DNA from: an uncultured Prevotella sp.
GTDB taxonomy: Bacteria; Bacteroidota; Bacteroidia; Bacteroidales; Bacteroidaceae
DNA length: 33,519 nt
Reading direction: 5' to 3'
NCBI GenBank assembly: GCA_900548745.1
Contig: URLQ01000010.1
Span: 1-33,519 of the forward strand
Below are positions 9,256-17,661 of the stretch, one piece after another. The notes under the pieces are model-generated. The model worked only from the letters and a program-made list of their open reading frames with translations. It ran no database searches and was not told where the DNA came from. A program made the translations under genes and the position numbers. Position 1 is the first letter of the stretch; every line of letters starts with the position of its first letter.

Positions 9256-9852
9256 ATGAAAGAGCCTATATTGACAAAAAGAGATATAGCCCGTGAGCTT
9301 GCCAGGAAATACAGTACTATGGCTCACGATGAGTTGGATATATTGGAGAGCATACTTGTGCCTATGAAATTTGCAAGGGGAGAGAATGTTGTGAGTGAAG
9401 GTGAAGTATGCGTTGCAATATATTATGTAGAGAGAGGCTTGCTTCGAGAGTATTATTATAAAAACAACAAAGAGGTAACGGAATATCTTGCCGTTGACGG
9501 AAACGTGTTCATGTGTATAGAGAGTTTGTTCCAGAATGAACCGTCAAAGCTTATCGTTGAGGCTCTTGAACCTTCTGTAGTATATGCTTTGCCTAAGGAC
9601 AGACTTGAAGAAGTGGCTTTGCACAATGTGAACATTCAGATTCTATATAGAAAGATTCTTGAGGAAAGTCTGATTATATCACAACGCCGTGCCGACTTGT
9701 TGCGTTTTGAGAGTGCCAAGGACAGATACAGAAAGCTCTGCAAGCTAAATCCGAAAGTGATAATGAAGGCTCCTCTCGTATACATAGCAAGTTATCTGCA
9801 GATGACACCTGAAACGCTAAGTAGAGTTCGCTCTGCCGTAGCGTTGGAGTGA
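9256..9852 (+). CDS. Crp/Fnr-family transcriptional regulator
   Basis: The 198-residue protein has an N-terminal cyclic-nucleotide-binding-like beta roll (about residues 25-110; FARGENVVSEGEVCVAIYYV, then GLLREYYYKNNKEVTEYL). A C-terminal winged-helix region includes APLVYIASYLQMTPETLSRV. The phosphate-binding cassette of true cAMP receptors is not evident and there is no Fnr-type cysteine cluster, so the signal is unknown. I chose the ATG at 9256; the longer reading starts at a TTG overlapping the lepA stop. It ends 34 nt from the end of the convergent aroB with no clear terminator between. Confidence 0.88.
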   Translation: MKEPILTKRDIARELARKYSTMAHDELDILESILVPMKFARGENVVSEGEVCVAIYYVERGLLREYYYKNNKEVTEYLAVDGNVFMCIESLFQNEPSKLIVEALEPSVVYALPKDRLEEVALHNVNIQILYRKILEESLIISQRRADLLRFESAKDRYRKLCKLNPKVIMKAPLVYIASYLQMTPETLSRVRSAVALE

Positions 9853-9886
9853 TGTCTGCTTAGAAAGTTGTGGAGTGTCTGCTTGA

Positions 9887-10936
9887 TTAAATTTCGCGAT
9901 AGAAGTCAAGCGATTCCAGAATCAGTTCTTTAGATACTGTTTGGTTGATTTTAATGTCGCCAACATCCTTAAGCAATGTAAAGTTGATTTCATTGCCGGT
10001 GTTCTTTTTGTCGTGTTTCATCAGAGAGTATAAAGACTCGTAATCATCACATGTTATATTCATGCGCCCATAGTTTTCTTTTATGAAGTTGACGGTTTGT
10101 CTCATTTTGTCTAAAGGAAAACCTTGCAGCGCATGGCTTAAGTAAAGTTCGCAAATGATGCCATAAGCCACGGCATACCCATGAAGTATTGGTCTGTTTG
10201 TGTGCATGGCGTATGACTCAAAGGCATGTCCGGCAGTATGTCCGAGGTTAAGGGCTTTTCTTATTCCTGATTCGTGAGGGTCTTCACTTACAATCCGTTC
10301 TTTAACCTCAACACTTTCCTTTATCATGTTCAGAAGAGGGTCAAAGTCGGGACTGTAAAGATTGAAGTTGATATGCTGTACCCACATCTTATAGTCTTTG
10401 AGCAGACTGTGTTTAAGCATTTCCGCATATCCGGAGCAGATGTTATGTTGGTCGAGCGTTTTCAGAAAGGCGGTATCAATGATTACGGCTTTGGCATCGT
10501 TGAATACTCCTATTTCGTTTTTCAGTCCATTGAAGTTTATTCCAGTCTTTCCGCCGACAGAAGCATCTACCATGGAAAGCAATGTAGTAGGGATATTGAT
10601 GAAGTCGATGCCGCGTTTGAATGTGGATGCAGCAAATCCCCCAAGGTCAGTAACCATTCCGCCGCCAATGTTTATCAGGCAAGAATGGCGTGTGCATCCA
10701 TTGTCGCTCAGCTCTTTCCATACATGTGCTGTAGATTCAATGTTCTTGTTTGTATCATCTGCTTTTATAGTTATTATGTGTGCATTGGCTATGAGCTCAG
10801 AGCAATGCAGCATATTCAGGCAGTTCTTGTTTGTATTGCTGTCTGTAAGAATAAAGAACTTGTCGTTTTTGCTTTCAGAAATTATATTCTCCAGTTCTTC
10901 TGTCGCATTGTTTGTTATAATAACCTTTTGCTCCAT
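9887..10936 (-). CDS. aroB: 3-dehydroquinate synthase
   Basis: AroB is the second enzyme of the shikimate pathway, converting DAHP to 3-dehydroquinate with NAD and a divalent metal. The 349-residue product contains the NAD-binding GGGMVTDLGGF (residues 91-101), the substrate loop IPTTLLSMVDASVGGKTGIN, and metal ligands that fit Glu172 (SGYAEMLKHSL), His233 (LNLGHTAGHA) and His252 (LHGYAVAYG). The length is near the usual. It is a single gene on this strand with its own -7 box; no other aromatic-pathway genes are nearby. Confidence 0.95.
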   Translation of the reverse strand: MEQKVIITNNATEELENIISESKNDKFFILTDSNTNKNCLNMLHCSELIANAHIITIKADDTNKNIESTAHVWKELSDNGCTRHSCLINIGGGMVTDLGGFAASTFKRGIDFINIPTTLLSMVDASVGGKTGINFNGLKNEIGVFNDAKAVIIDTAFLKTLDQHNICSGYAEMLKHSLLKDYKMWVQHINFNLYSPDFDPLLNMIKESVEVKERIVSEDPHESGIRKALNLGHTAGHAFESYAMHTNRPILHGYAVAYGIICELYLSHALQGFPLDKMRQTVNFIKENYGRMNITCDDYESLYSLMKHDKKNTGNEINFTLLKDVGDIKINQTVSKELILESLDFYREI

Positions 10937-10964
10937 AATAGTCGTTTTATTGTATTTAATAATG

Positions 10965-10972
10965 CAAAATTA
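10965..10972 (-). promoter_or_regulatory. -7 promoter box for aroB
   Basis: The minus strand reads TAATTTTG followed by C, 28 nt before the aroB start codon. No convincing -33 element was seen. Confidence 0.55.
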
Positions 10973-11090
10973 TATAATTATGTCGAGAAAAGGAAACGAT
11001 TAGGATATTTTACTTGTCCGTTGATTAAACATTTTGTTCCTTTGGAAGTCTTTTTAAGTGAAAACTGTATAACAATGCATTATAATTGAA

Positions 11091-11108
11091 TATATTTGAT
11101 TATATTTG
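11091..11108 (+). promoter_or_regulatory. doubled -7 box upstream of the large OMP gene
   Basis: TATATTTG occurs twice, 10 bp apart (11091-11098 and 11101-11108); the second is followed by CA as in other boxes here. The leader to the ATG at 11160 is about 45-50 nt. No clear -33 element was found. Confidence 0.5.
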
Positions 11109-11159
11109 CATGTTTAGCATTAAGACTGAATTAATAAAATTGATTTGAAAAATAATAAC

Positions 11160-14126
11160 ATGTTTAACGGAGTAAAAAGATTGTGTTTTGTGTTGCTTTC
11201 GGCTTTTGTTTCCATTATTGCCGTGGCACAGGAAATGAAAGTAGAAGGTGTCTTGATAGACCGGGATACTAAAGATGGGGTATATATGGCGACGGTACAG
11301 TTGCTGAAGCAGGATAGTACATTCGTGAAGGGGTCTCTTACAAATGAGAATGGCTCCTTTACGATAAGCGTACCTTCTGAAGGACGGTATATATTGAAGT
11401 TCTCAAGTGTCGGTTATAAGAACGTAACCAAGAACTTTGTAGCTTCGGCCAAGGATAAGGACATTAATCTTGGTAATATCGTCTTTGGTGCTGATGCCAT
11501 AATGCTGAAAGGAGCCACGGTGCTTGGTCAGGCGGCTAAGGTGACTTTGAAGGAAGACACGTTTGTTTATAATGCGTCAGCATACCGTACTCCGGAGGGA
11601 TCTGTCGTGGAGGAACTCGTAAGGAAGTTGCCTGGTGCACAGGTGGATGACAATGGAAATATCACCATTAATGGAAAAGAGGTGAAGAAGATACTGTTCG
11701 ATGGCAAGGAGTTCATGACCGGCGATACAAAAACGGCAATGAAGAATATCCCGACTTCTATTATAGAAAAGGTTAAGGCTTATGAGGAGAAGAGCGATCT
11801 GGCAAAGATTACAGGTATTGATGACGGCGAAGAGGAAACCGTGCTTGATTTTGGTATAAAGAAAGGTATGAACAAGGGCTTGTTCAGCAATGTCGACCTT
11901 TCAGCCGGTAATCACAGCCGGTATTCAGAGAGAGTCATGGGGGCAGGCTTCTATGACAAGATTCGTGTCATGGGATTTGGAAACATTAACAATGTGAATG
12001 ATATGGGCTTTCATGGCGGAGGCGGACGCTGGGGAGCTTCTTTGCAGGGGCTTAACACGAAGAAGATGGTGGGCTTGAACCTGAATTACGACGACAAGAA
12101 GAAGTTCAAGCTTGACGGCAGTGTGCGTTGGAACCATTCAAACGGCGATATGAGGACGACACAGACGACAGAGAATTTCGTAAACAAGAGTGGAGCTTTC
12201 TCAAATAGCAACAATATAAACTTTACACGTAGTAACAGTTATGACGCCCGTTTGAAACTGGAATGGAAGCCGGATTCCATGACAGACATTCTGTTCAGGC
12301 CACAGTTCTCTTATTCAACAAGTGACAGTCAGACGAATGGCTTTTCCGCTACATTCGGTGACAATCCGTATAATTATGTCTCTGACCCCCTTGACGGTAG
12401 TTCCATATCCCAGCTCTCGGAGCTTGGGCTCGTCGTGAACAACCGTAGCAACCGTGCGGTGTCATATTCCGAAAACAAGTCTGTAGGAGCAAAGTTGCAG
12501 ATAAACAGAAAACTGAACAACAAGGGACGTAATATAACCTTGGTCGGTAATATGAACTATTCCGACAATTCGAGCAACAATCTCTCTTTGTCCAATGTGC
12601 ATCTGTATCAGGTAAAGGACAAATTCGGAAACGACTCTACGTATCAGACAAACAGATATAACTATACTCCTGCAAAGAACTGGAAGACAGATGTACAGCT
12701 GACGTATAGCGAGCCGTTATGGAAGTCTGCTTTCCTTCAGTTTAGCTATAAGTTTACATACAATTACAAAAAGAGCGACCGCTCGACATATGATTTCAGT
12801 AATCTTGGAGAAAACTATTTCGACGGCGTGTTGTCGGGCTATCGCAACTGGAATTCTTATATCGCCTTGCTCGACAATGACCTTGAGTCATATTACGACA
12901 AGAGCCAGAGCCGCTATTCAGAATATAAGAACTATATACATGAGATGCAGCTGAGCCTGAAGGTGATAAAGAAGAAGTATAATCTTAATGCAGGAGTCAT
13001 GGTACAGCCACAGACCTCCAAGTTCATCCAGCAATACCGCGGACTGAACACGGATACGGTGAGGAATGTGGTGAATGTGTCGCCGACATTTGAGTTTAGA
13101 TACAAATTCTCAAAGACAAGCAATTTGCGCATCAACTATCGTGGAACGACATCACAGCCGGAATTGTCAGACATGCTTGATATTACAGACGACAGCGACC
13201 CGCTGAATGTAAAGAAGGGAAATCCGGGACTGAAGCCTTCCTTCACCAATAATTTCCGCCTCTTCTATAACACCTATCTGGCATCTCATCAGACAGCAAT
13301 AATGACTTATGTGAATTATAAGAATGTCCGTAACAGCGTAAGCAATGCAGTAACCTATGATGAAAAGACCGGTGGAAGAACAACTCGTCCGGAGAATATT
13401 AATGGTAATTGGGACACTTCGATGGCATTTATGCTTAATACCTCTATAGACTCAGTAGGAGTGTGGAACGTAAACACGTTTACAACATTCAATTATAACA
13501 ATTATGTGGGATATCTTAACCAGGGAAATGTATCACAGAAGAATACCACACGAACCACAACAGTAGGGGAGAAACTGAGCTTCGGCTACCGTAAGGACTG
13601 GCTGGACGTTAGCCTTGACGGTTCGCTGAACTATATGCGTACCCGTAATCTGCTGCAGTCAAACAATAATCTTGACACGTGGCAATTCTCGTATGGAGGA
13701 AACCTCAATGTCTATCTGCCGTGGAATATGAGTATAACGACAGATTTGCATGAGAATTCCCGTAGGGGCTATGATGGAGGAGCCAATACAAATGAACTGA
13801 TATGGAATGCACAGGTGAGCCAGAGCTTCCTGAAGGGTAATGCCCTGAGTGTGTCTTTGCAGTTTTATGACATCTTGCAGAACATGAGTAATTTCAGCAG
13901 AACCGTGAATGCCATGCAGCGCAGCGACACCTATTATAATAATATAAACAGCTATGCTATGGTTCATGTCATATACCGCTTTAATCTCTTTGGAGGTAAA
14001 GATTCCTTTGCCAAGCAGCATGGAGACAGACAAAGACCAGGATTCGGCGGCGGCAGACCAGACGGACCTGGTGGCAGACCTGGTTTCGGCGGTGGCTTTG
14101 GCGGCGGCAGGCCTCCGAGATTTTAG
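11160..14126 (+). CDS. large outer-membrane beta-barrel protein with carboxypeptidase-regulatory-like N-terminal domain
   Basis: The 988-residue product begins with a signal peptide (MFNGVKRLCFVLLSAFVSII, then AVAQ); the upstream TTG at 11145 is rejected in favour of this ATG. Residues about 24-110 form a CarboxypepD_reg-like beta-sandwich (VEGVLIDRDTKDGVYMATVQ ... NENGSFTISVP ... LKFSSVGYK). A plug-like region follows (VVEELVRKLPGAQVDDNGNI; VKKILFDGKEFM). The remainder is a long barrel rich in aromatic, Asn and Tyr strands, as in the Bacteroidetes OMP_b-brl_3/TonB-receptor-like group. There is no recognisable TonB box and no SusD partner, so the substrate is unknown. The C-terminus is a Gly/Arg/Pro/Phe tail (GGGFGGGRPPRF). 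It stands alone with its own -7 box. Confidence 0.9.
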   Translation: MFNGVKRLCFVLLSAFVSIIAVAQEMKVEGVLIDRDTKDGVYMATVQLLKQDSTFVKGSLTNENGSFTISVPSEGRYILKFSSVGYKNVTKNFVASAKDKDINLGNIVFGADAIMLKGATVLGQAAKVTLKEDTFVYNASAYRTPEGSVVEELVRKLPGAQVDDNGNITINGKEVKKILFDGKEFMTGDTKTAMKNIPTSIIEKVKAYEEKSDLAKITGIDDGEEETVLDFGIKKGMNKGLFSNVDLSAGNHSRYSERVMGAGFYDKIRVMGFGNINNVNDMGFHGGGGRWGASLQGLNTKKMVGLNLNYDDKKKFKLDGSVRWNHSNGDMRTTQTTENFVNKSGAFSNSNNINFTRSNSYDARLKLEWKPDSMTDILFRPQFSYSTSDSQTNGFSATFGDNPYNYVSDPLDGSSISQLSELGLVVNNRSNRAVSYSENKSVGAKLQINRKLNNKGRNITLVGNMNYSDNSSNNLSLSNVHLYQVKDKFGNDSTYQTNRYNYTPAKNWKTDVQLTYSEPLWKSAFLQFSYKFTYNYKKSDRSTYDFSNLGENYFDGVLSGYRNWNSYIALLDNDLESYYDKSQSRYSEYKNYIHEMQLSLKVIKKKYNLNAGVMVQPQTSKFIQQYRGLNTDTVRNVVNVSPTFEFRYKFSKTSNLRINYRGTTSQPELSDMLDITDDSDPLNVKKGNPGLKPSFTNNFRLFYNTYLASHQTAIMTYVNYKNVRNSVSNAVTYDEKTGGRTTRPENINGNWDTSMAFMLNTSIDSVGVWNVNTFTTFNYNNYVGYLNQGNVSQKNTTRTTTVGEKLSFGYRKDWLDVSLDGSLNYMRTRNLLQSNNNLDTWQFSYGGNLNVYLPWNMSITTDLHENSRRGYDGGANTNELIWNAQVSQSFLKGNALSVSLQFYDILQNMSNFSRTVNAMQRSDTYYNNINSYAMVHVIYRFNLFGGKDSFAKQHGDRQRPGFGGGRPDGPGGRPGFGGGFGGGRPPRF

Positions 14127-14188
14127 GATGATATGACTTGATCTTGTCGGTATCTTCCTTTTCGACTCAACTCAAATACCATTTTTAA

Positions 14189-14233
14189 CCTTACCGAAGA
14201 GACACTCAAAATAAAGATTCTTATTCGGTAAGG
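14189..14233. repeat. inverted repeat in the gap between the OMP gene and ferritin
   Basis: CCTTACCGAA (14189-14198) and TTCGGTAAGG (14224-14233) are perfect complements around a 25-nt loop. No T tract follows on the plus strand; on the minus strand only TTAAAAA follows. It is therefore not a standard terminator and its role is unknown. Confidence 0.7.
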
Positions 14234-14246
14234 AGGATAAAAATAA

Positions 14247-14294
14247 AACAGCCATATTCTTTTCCGCTTAGGTGATGAAAAGAATATGGCTGTT
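14247..14294. terminator. strong bidirectional terminator between OMP and ferritin genes
   Basis: A perfect 17-bp stem joins 14247-14263 (AACAGCCATATTCTTTT) to 14278-14294 with a 14-nt loop. A CCTTTT tract follows on plus and a TTTTATTTTT tract on minus. It separates two convergent units. Confidence 0.9.
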
Positions 14295-14314
14295 GCCTTT
14301 TATCGCTTGCAGAC

Positions 14315-14839
14315 CTACAGCGTGGAAATTGCTAAAGGTGCAGCTTCTGTGTATGTTCTTGCTCCAAGTTCTTTGTCAAGCATATATATGCCATAACCAT
14401 TATCTTTTATCATTTTCAAGTTGTCGATAATGTTCTGTGCATTCTCTTCTTCCTCAACCTGCTCGTCAACAAACCATTTCAACATGCTCTGTGTGGCATA
14501 GTCGTTCTCCTGAGTTGTCAAGGCAAAAAGATTATTGATGAGGCTTGTCACCTTCTGTTCGTGGGCAAGAGTGCTCTCGAAGACATCCAGCGTTGATTTC
14601 CATTCTGTCGGTACGGCATCAATAGGCTTCAGACTGACTACGCCATTGCGCTGTACGATATAGTTGAACAGAATCTTGGCATGGTCCTGCTCCTCCTTGA
14701 ATTGTACTTCAAACCATTTTGCCATACCTGGCTGTCCTGTCTTATGGCAATATGCTGCCATTGAAAGATAGAGATAAGCCGACCACATCTCTGCGTTTAT
14801 CTGCTCGTTAAGAGCTTTTTCAATTCTTTCGTTTAACAT
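14315..14839 (-). CDS. ftnA: bacterial non-haem ferritin
   Basis: Ferritin oxidises Fe(II) and stores iron in a 24-subunit shell in the cytoplasm. The 174-residue four-helix protein carries the ferroxidase ligands at the same numbers as E. coli FtnA: Glu17, Glu50, His53, Glu94 and Gln127, with Glu49, Glu126, Glu129 and Glu130 for the third iron site. It starts 26 nt after the stop of the upstream thioesterase gene on the same strand, and no separate -7 box is visible, so the two may share a transcript. No Fur-like site was recognised. Confidence 0.96.
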   Translation of the reverse strand: MLNERIEKALNEQINAEMWSAYLYLSMAAYCHKTGQPGMAKWFEVQFKEEQDHAKILFNYIVQRNGVVSLKPIDAVPTEWKSTLDVFESTLAHEQKVTSLINNLFALTTQENDYATQSMLKWFVDEQVEEEENAQNIIDNLKMIKDNGYGIYMLDKELGARTYTEAAPLAISTL

Positions 14840-14865
14840 AGTTGTAAAATTTAAATTGGTTTATG

Positions 14866-15258
14866 TTACTGTTCCTTGTTGAGCTTGCTGTTTGCTTTGG
14901 TCTGGAATTTCTCCTCATTTATGATGAAGCGTTCATGTGTGCCTTTTCCTACAAGCCCCTTCTCGTCGTAGACATTTACTTCGAAGACCAGCTTGCGTCC
15001 GTCAACCTCTTTCAGTTCCGTTTCGCATCTTACCTTCATACCCACGGGCGTTGGTGCAAGGTGGTCTATCTTCAGGTTGGTTCCAACAGAAGCCATTCCC
15101 GGTTCCAGTTCGCTTGCAACGCTCTTCCATGCCGTTTCCTCAATGAGGGCAATCATTGAAGGAGTGGCAAGCACATCAAGAGTTCCGCTACCCATAATGC
15201 GTGCAGTCATCTCTGTGGTGACCGTCTTTTCAATAGTATACTTTATTCCTGTTTCCAT
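14866..15258 (-). CDS. hotdog-fold thioesterase, FlK (fluoroacetyl-CoA thioesterase)-like
   Basis: The 130-residue single hotdog domain resembles the FlK family. The FlK catalytic triad (Thr42, Glu50, His76) is matched with identical spacing by Thr32 (ATPSM), Glu40 (LIEETAW) and His66 (KIDHLAPTP). The late VYDEKGLVGKGTHERFII strand is also typical of the family. Real substrates of most FlK-like proteins are unknown; fluoroacetyl-CoA specificity is very unlikely here and is not claimed. It is the first gene of a two-gene unit with ferritin. Confidence 0.85.
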   Translation of the reverse strand: METGIKYTIEKTVTTEMTARIMGSGTLDVLATPSMIALIEETAWKSVASELEPGMASVGTNLKIDHLAPTPVGMKVRCETELKEVDGRKLVFEVNVYDEKGLVGKGTHERFIINEEKFQTKANSKLNKEQ

Positions 15259-15305
15259 ATATTATAGATTGAATTTATACGATTTTTTTAGTCTCTTCTG
15301 CCATG

Positions 15306-15337
15306 CAAAGATACATATTCTGTTTCAATAAAGCAAA
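15306..15337 (-). promoter_or_regulatory. promoter for the thioesterase-ferritin unit
   Basis: The minus strand has TATCTTTG (15313-15306) followed by CA, with TTTG at 15337-15334 upstream, a 20-bp spacer. The leader is about 45 nt. Confidence 0.65.
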
Positions 15338-15353
15338 AATAGGCAAGTATTTT

Positions 15354-15384
15354 TTTGCTGTGTTATAGATTTATTTTAATTTTG
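15354..15384 (+). promoter_or_regulatory. promoter for the glucosaminidase gene
   Basis: TTTG (15354-15357), a 19-bp spacer and TAATTTTG (15377-15384) form one of the best -33/-7 matches in the window. The predicted transcript start is near 15391, which argues against the TTG start at 15392 and for the ATG at 15416. Confidence 0.75.
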
Positions 15385-15415
15385 TAGGGCATTGCGCAAA
15401 TATTGTATTCGAAGA

Positions 15416-16336
15416 ATGAAAAAATATATAATATTGTTGGTCATGTCGTTTGTTGCCTGTACTGGAGTATTGGCACAGATGAAATGGAACCAGAGATATC
15501 AGACATATATAAACCAGTACCGGGATTTGGCGATAGAGCAGATGCTTAAGTTTAAGATTCCGGCAAGCATCACGTTGGCGCAGGGACTGCTGGAAAGTGG
15601 GGCAGGCTATAGTGAACTTGCGACAAAAGGAAATAATCATTTTGGCATAAAGTGTCATGGATGGACCGGCAGAAAGACGTATCATGATGACGATGAGGCA
15701 CAGGAGTGTTTCAGAGCCTATAATAATGTATATGAAAGCTACGAGGACCACAGTCTGTTGCTTTCGCGACAGCCTCGTTACCGAAGCTTGTTCTCGCTTG
15801 ATGGCGATGACTATAAAGGATGGGCACACGGACTGAAGAAATGCGGTTATGCTACAAGTCCGACATATGCGCAGAAGCTGATAGGCATAATAGAGCTGTA
15901 TAAGTTGCAGCAGTATGACAAGGCAAAGAAGTATGACCGCTTCATGGAGAGCCGCACATACAAGGACAGTCCTTCTGCAAAAGGAGGAATACTGCATCCT
16001 ATACATCGCTATAACAAGAACTACTATATCGTTGTGAAACAGGGCGATACGTTCCGCTCGCTTGGTAAGGAACTGGGTCTGTCGTACCGAAAGATAGCAA
16101 AGTACAACGAGCGTAACAAACGTGACAAAATTGTTGTCGGTGAGACGATATATCTTAAAAAGAAACAGAAGAAGGCAGACAAGACTTATAAGAACCGTCC
16201 TCATACGGTGAAGCCTGGTGAGAGCATGTATAGCATAGCTCAATATTATGGTATGCGTGTGAAGAGCTTGTATAAGAAAAACGGCTTGTCTCCAGACTAT
16301 GTACCGAAAGTCGGCGACAAGCTTAGAGTGAGATGA
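15416..16336 (+). CDS. secreted peptidoglycan glucosaminidase with two LysM domains
   Basis: The 306-residue product has a signal peptide (MKKYIILLVMSFVACTGVLA, then Q). A glucosaminidase domain of the FlgJ/Acm type (about 30-170) carries the catalytic glutamate in LAQGLLESGAG (Glu60) and the NNHFGIKCHGW motif. Two LysM peptidoglycan-binding repeats follow, at about 204-247 (YIVVKQGDTFRSLGKELGLS) and 263-305 (HTVKPGESMYSIAQYYGMRV). It probably acts on the cell wall in growth or daughter-cell separation. It lies 42 nt upstream of the threonine dehydratase gene; no functional link is apparent. Confidence 0.93.
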   Translation: MKKYIILLVMSFVACTGVLAQMKWNQRYQTYINQYRDLAIEQMLKFKIPASITLAQGLLESGAGYSELATKGNNHFGIKCHGWTGRKTYHDDDEAQECFRAYNNVYESYEDHSLLLSRQPRYRSLFSLDGDDYKGWAHGLKKCGYATSPTYAQKLIGIIELYKLQQYDKAKKYDRFMESRTYKDSPSAKGGILHPIHRYNKNYYIVVKQGDTFRSLGKELGLSYRKIAKYNERNKRDKIVVGETIYLKKKQKKADKTYKNRPHTVKPGESMYSIAQYYGMRVKSLYKKNGLSPDYVPKVGDKLRVR

Positions 16337-16378
16337 TATGAAATAACTTTATATAATTAATTTATAAAATCTGATATT

Positions 16379-17572
16379 ATGTTGAATTTAGACAATTTCT
16401 ACAGAGCAAGGTATGAGCTCGGGAAAGTGATTAGACAGACAGAGGTGGTTCATGCACCAATGGTTAACCCGGAATGTGAAGTGTATCTGAAGCTGGAATG
16501 CTTGCAGCGTACAGGTTCTTTCAAGATCAGAGGTGCCTGCTACAAGATTTCACAGCTTAGCAAAGAGGAAAAGTCACACGGCGTTATAGCATGCTCTGCC
16601 GGCAATCATGCGCAGGGCGTGGCATTGGGAGCTACTTCTCATGGCATCAAGTCTCTTATCTGTCTGCCTGCCGGAGCTCCAATAAGCAAGGTGGAGGCGA
16701 CAAAGGGGTATGGTGCTGATGTCTGTCTCGTGCCGGGTGTCTATGATGATGCATACAGTAAGGCTATACAGCTTAGAGACGAAAAGGGCTATACCTTTGT
16801 TCATCCGTTTGATGATGAGAATGTTATTGCCGGTCAGGGAACAATAGGTTTGGAACTGCTTGATCAGGTAGCAGATATGGATGCCGTCGTAGTGCCTGTA
16901 GGTGGCGGCGGACTTATCAGCGGTGTGGCTTTTGCCTTGAAGTCTCTAAATCCAAAAATAAAGGTATATGGAGTGCAGGCTGCGGGTGCGGCAAGTATGG
17001 TGAAAAGCCTGAAAGACAAAAAGCGCGAGAAGCTTGATGCCGTATCGACAGTAGCAGATGGTATTTGCGTTAAGGAGCCGGGAGAGCTTACTTATGATAT
17101 ATGCAGCAAGTATGTGGATGATATCGTAACTGTCTCAGAGGATGAGATTTGTGCTGCCATCCTTCAGTTGCTTGAGAAAGAGAAGGTTGTAGCGGAAGGT
17201 GCTGGTGCAACAAGTGTGGCGGCAGTGATGTTCAACAAGATTCCTGTCAAAGGCAAGAAGGTTGTTTGCGTAGTGAGTGGAGGAAATATCGATGTGACAA
17301 TCCTTAGCCGTGTAATCAGACGTGGACTTGCCAAGAGCGGAAGAATAGCTATTATCAATGTTGAACTTGACGACAAACCGGGCAAGCTCGTAGAGGTGGC
17401 TTCTGTCATCGCTCGTGCAGGTGCGAATATTACAAGCGTATATCATGACAGAAACAACTATAGTGAACAGGTGAACTCATGTATACTCAGAGTAATATGC
17501 GAGACCCGTAACCAGGAGCATGTTGAGACAATTGAGGAAGCATTACGAAAAGAAGGCTTTAAGCTTGTATAA
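16379..17572 (+). CDS. ilvA: threonine ammonia-lyase (threonine dehydratase)
   Basis: This PLP enzyme converts threonine to 2-oxobutyrate and ammonia, the first step to isoleucine. The 397-residue product has the PLP lysine in TGSFKIRGA (Lys49), the SAGNHAQGVA loop and the phosphate-binding glycine run PVGGGGLISG (about 174-183). A single C-terminal ACT domain follows from about residue 322 (IINVELDDKPGKLVEVASVI). One ACT domain and a length near 400 match the short IlvA/TdcB-like form common in Bacteroidetes. Whether it is biosynthetic or catabolic cannot be decided from sequence. A strong terminator follows. Confidence 0.94.
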   Translation: MLNLDNFYRARYELGKVIRQTEVVHAPMVNPECEVYLKLECLQRTGSFKIRGACYKISQLSKEEKSHGVIACSAGNHAQGVALGATSHGIKSLICLPAGAPISKVEATKGYGADVCLVPGVYDDAYSKAIQLRDEKGYTFVHPFDDENVIAGQGTIGLELLDQVADMDAVVVPVGGGGLISGVAFALKSLNPKIKVYGVQAAGAASMVKSLKDKKREKLDAVSTVADGICVKEPGELTYDICSKYVDDIVTVSEDEICAAILQLLEKEKVVAEGAGATSVAAVMFNKIPVKGKKVVCVVSGGNIDVTILSRVIRRGLAKSGRIAIINVELDDKPGKLVEVASVIARAGANITSVYHDRNNYSEQVNSCILRVICETRNQEHVETIEEALRKEGFKLV

Positions 17573-17576
17573 TTAA

Positions 17577-17630
17577 ATAGGCAAATGTTTCGTCGTTTTA
17601 AATAAAATGACTACATTTGCCTATATTTTT
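17577..17630 (+). terminator. intrinsic terminator after ilvA
   Basis: ATAGGCAAATGT (17577-17588) pairs perfectly with ACATTTGCCTAT (17613-17624). An inner CGTTTTA/TAAAATG helix with one G-T pair extends it, and ATTTTT follows. Confidence 0.85.
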
Positions 17631-17661
17631 ATTTGTAACATTAACATAACATATATATATT

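Noticed and set aside
10274..11089. 271-residue plus-strand frame opposite aroB
   Set aside because: It is antisense to a clear aroB with intact catalytic motifs and shows no domain of its own.
14189..14233. Terminator for the OMP gene
   Set aside because: The hairpin lacks a T tract on the plus strand; the adjacent 17-bp stem is the convincing terminator.
15371..16243. 290-residue minus-strand frame opposite the glucosaminidase gene
   Set aside because: It is a shadow of a gene with signal peptide, catalytic Glu and two LysM domains; no protein features.
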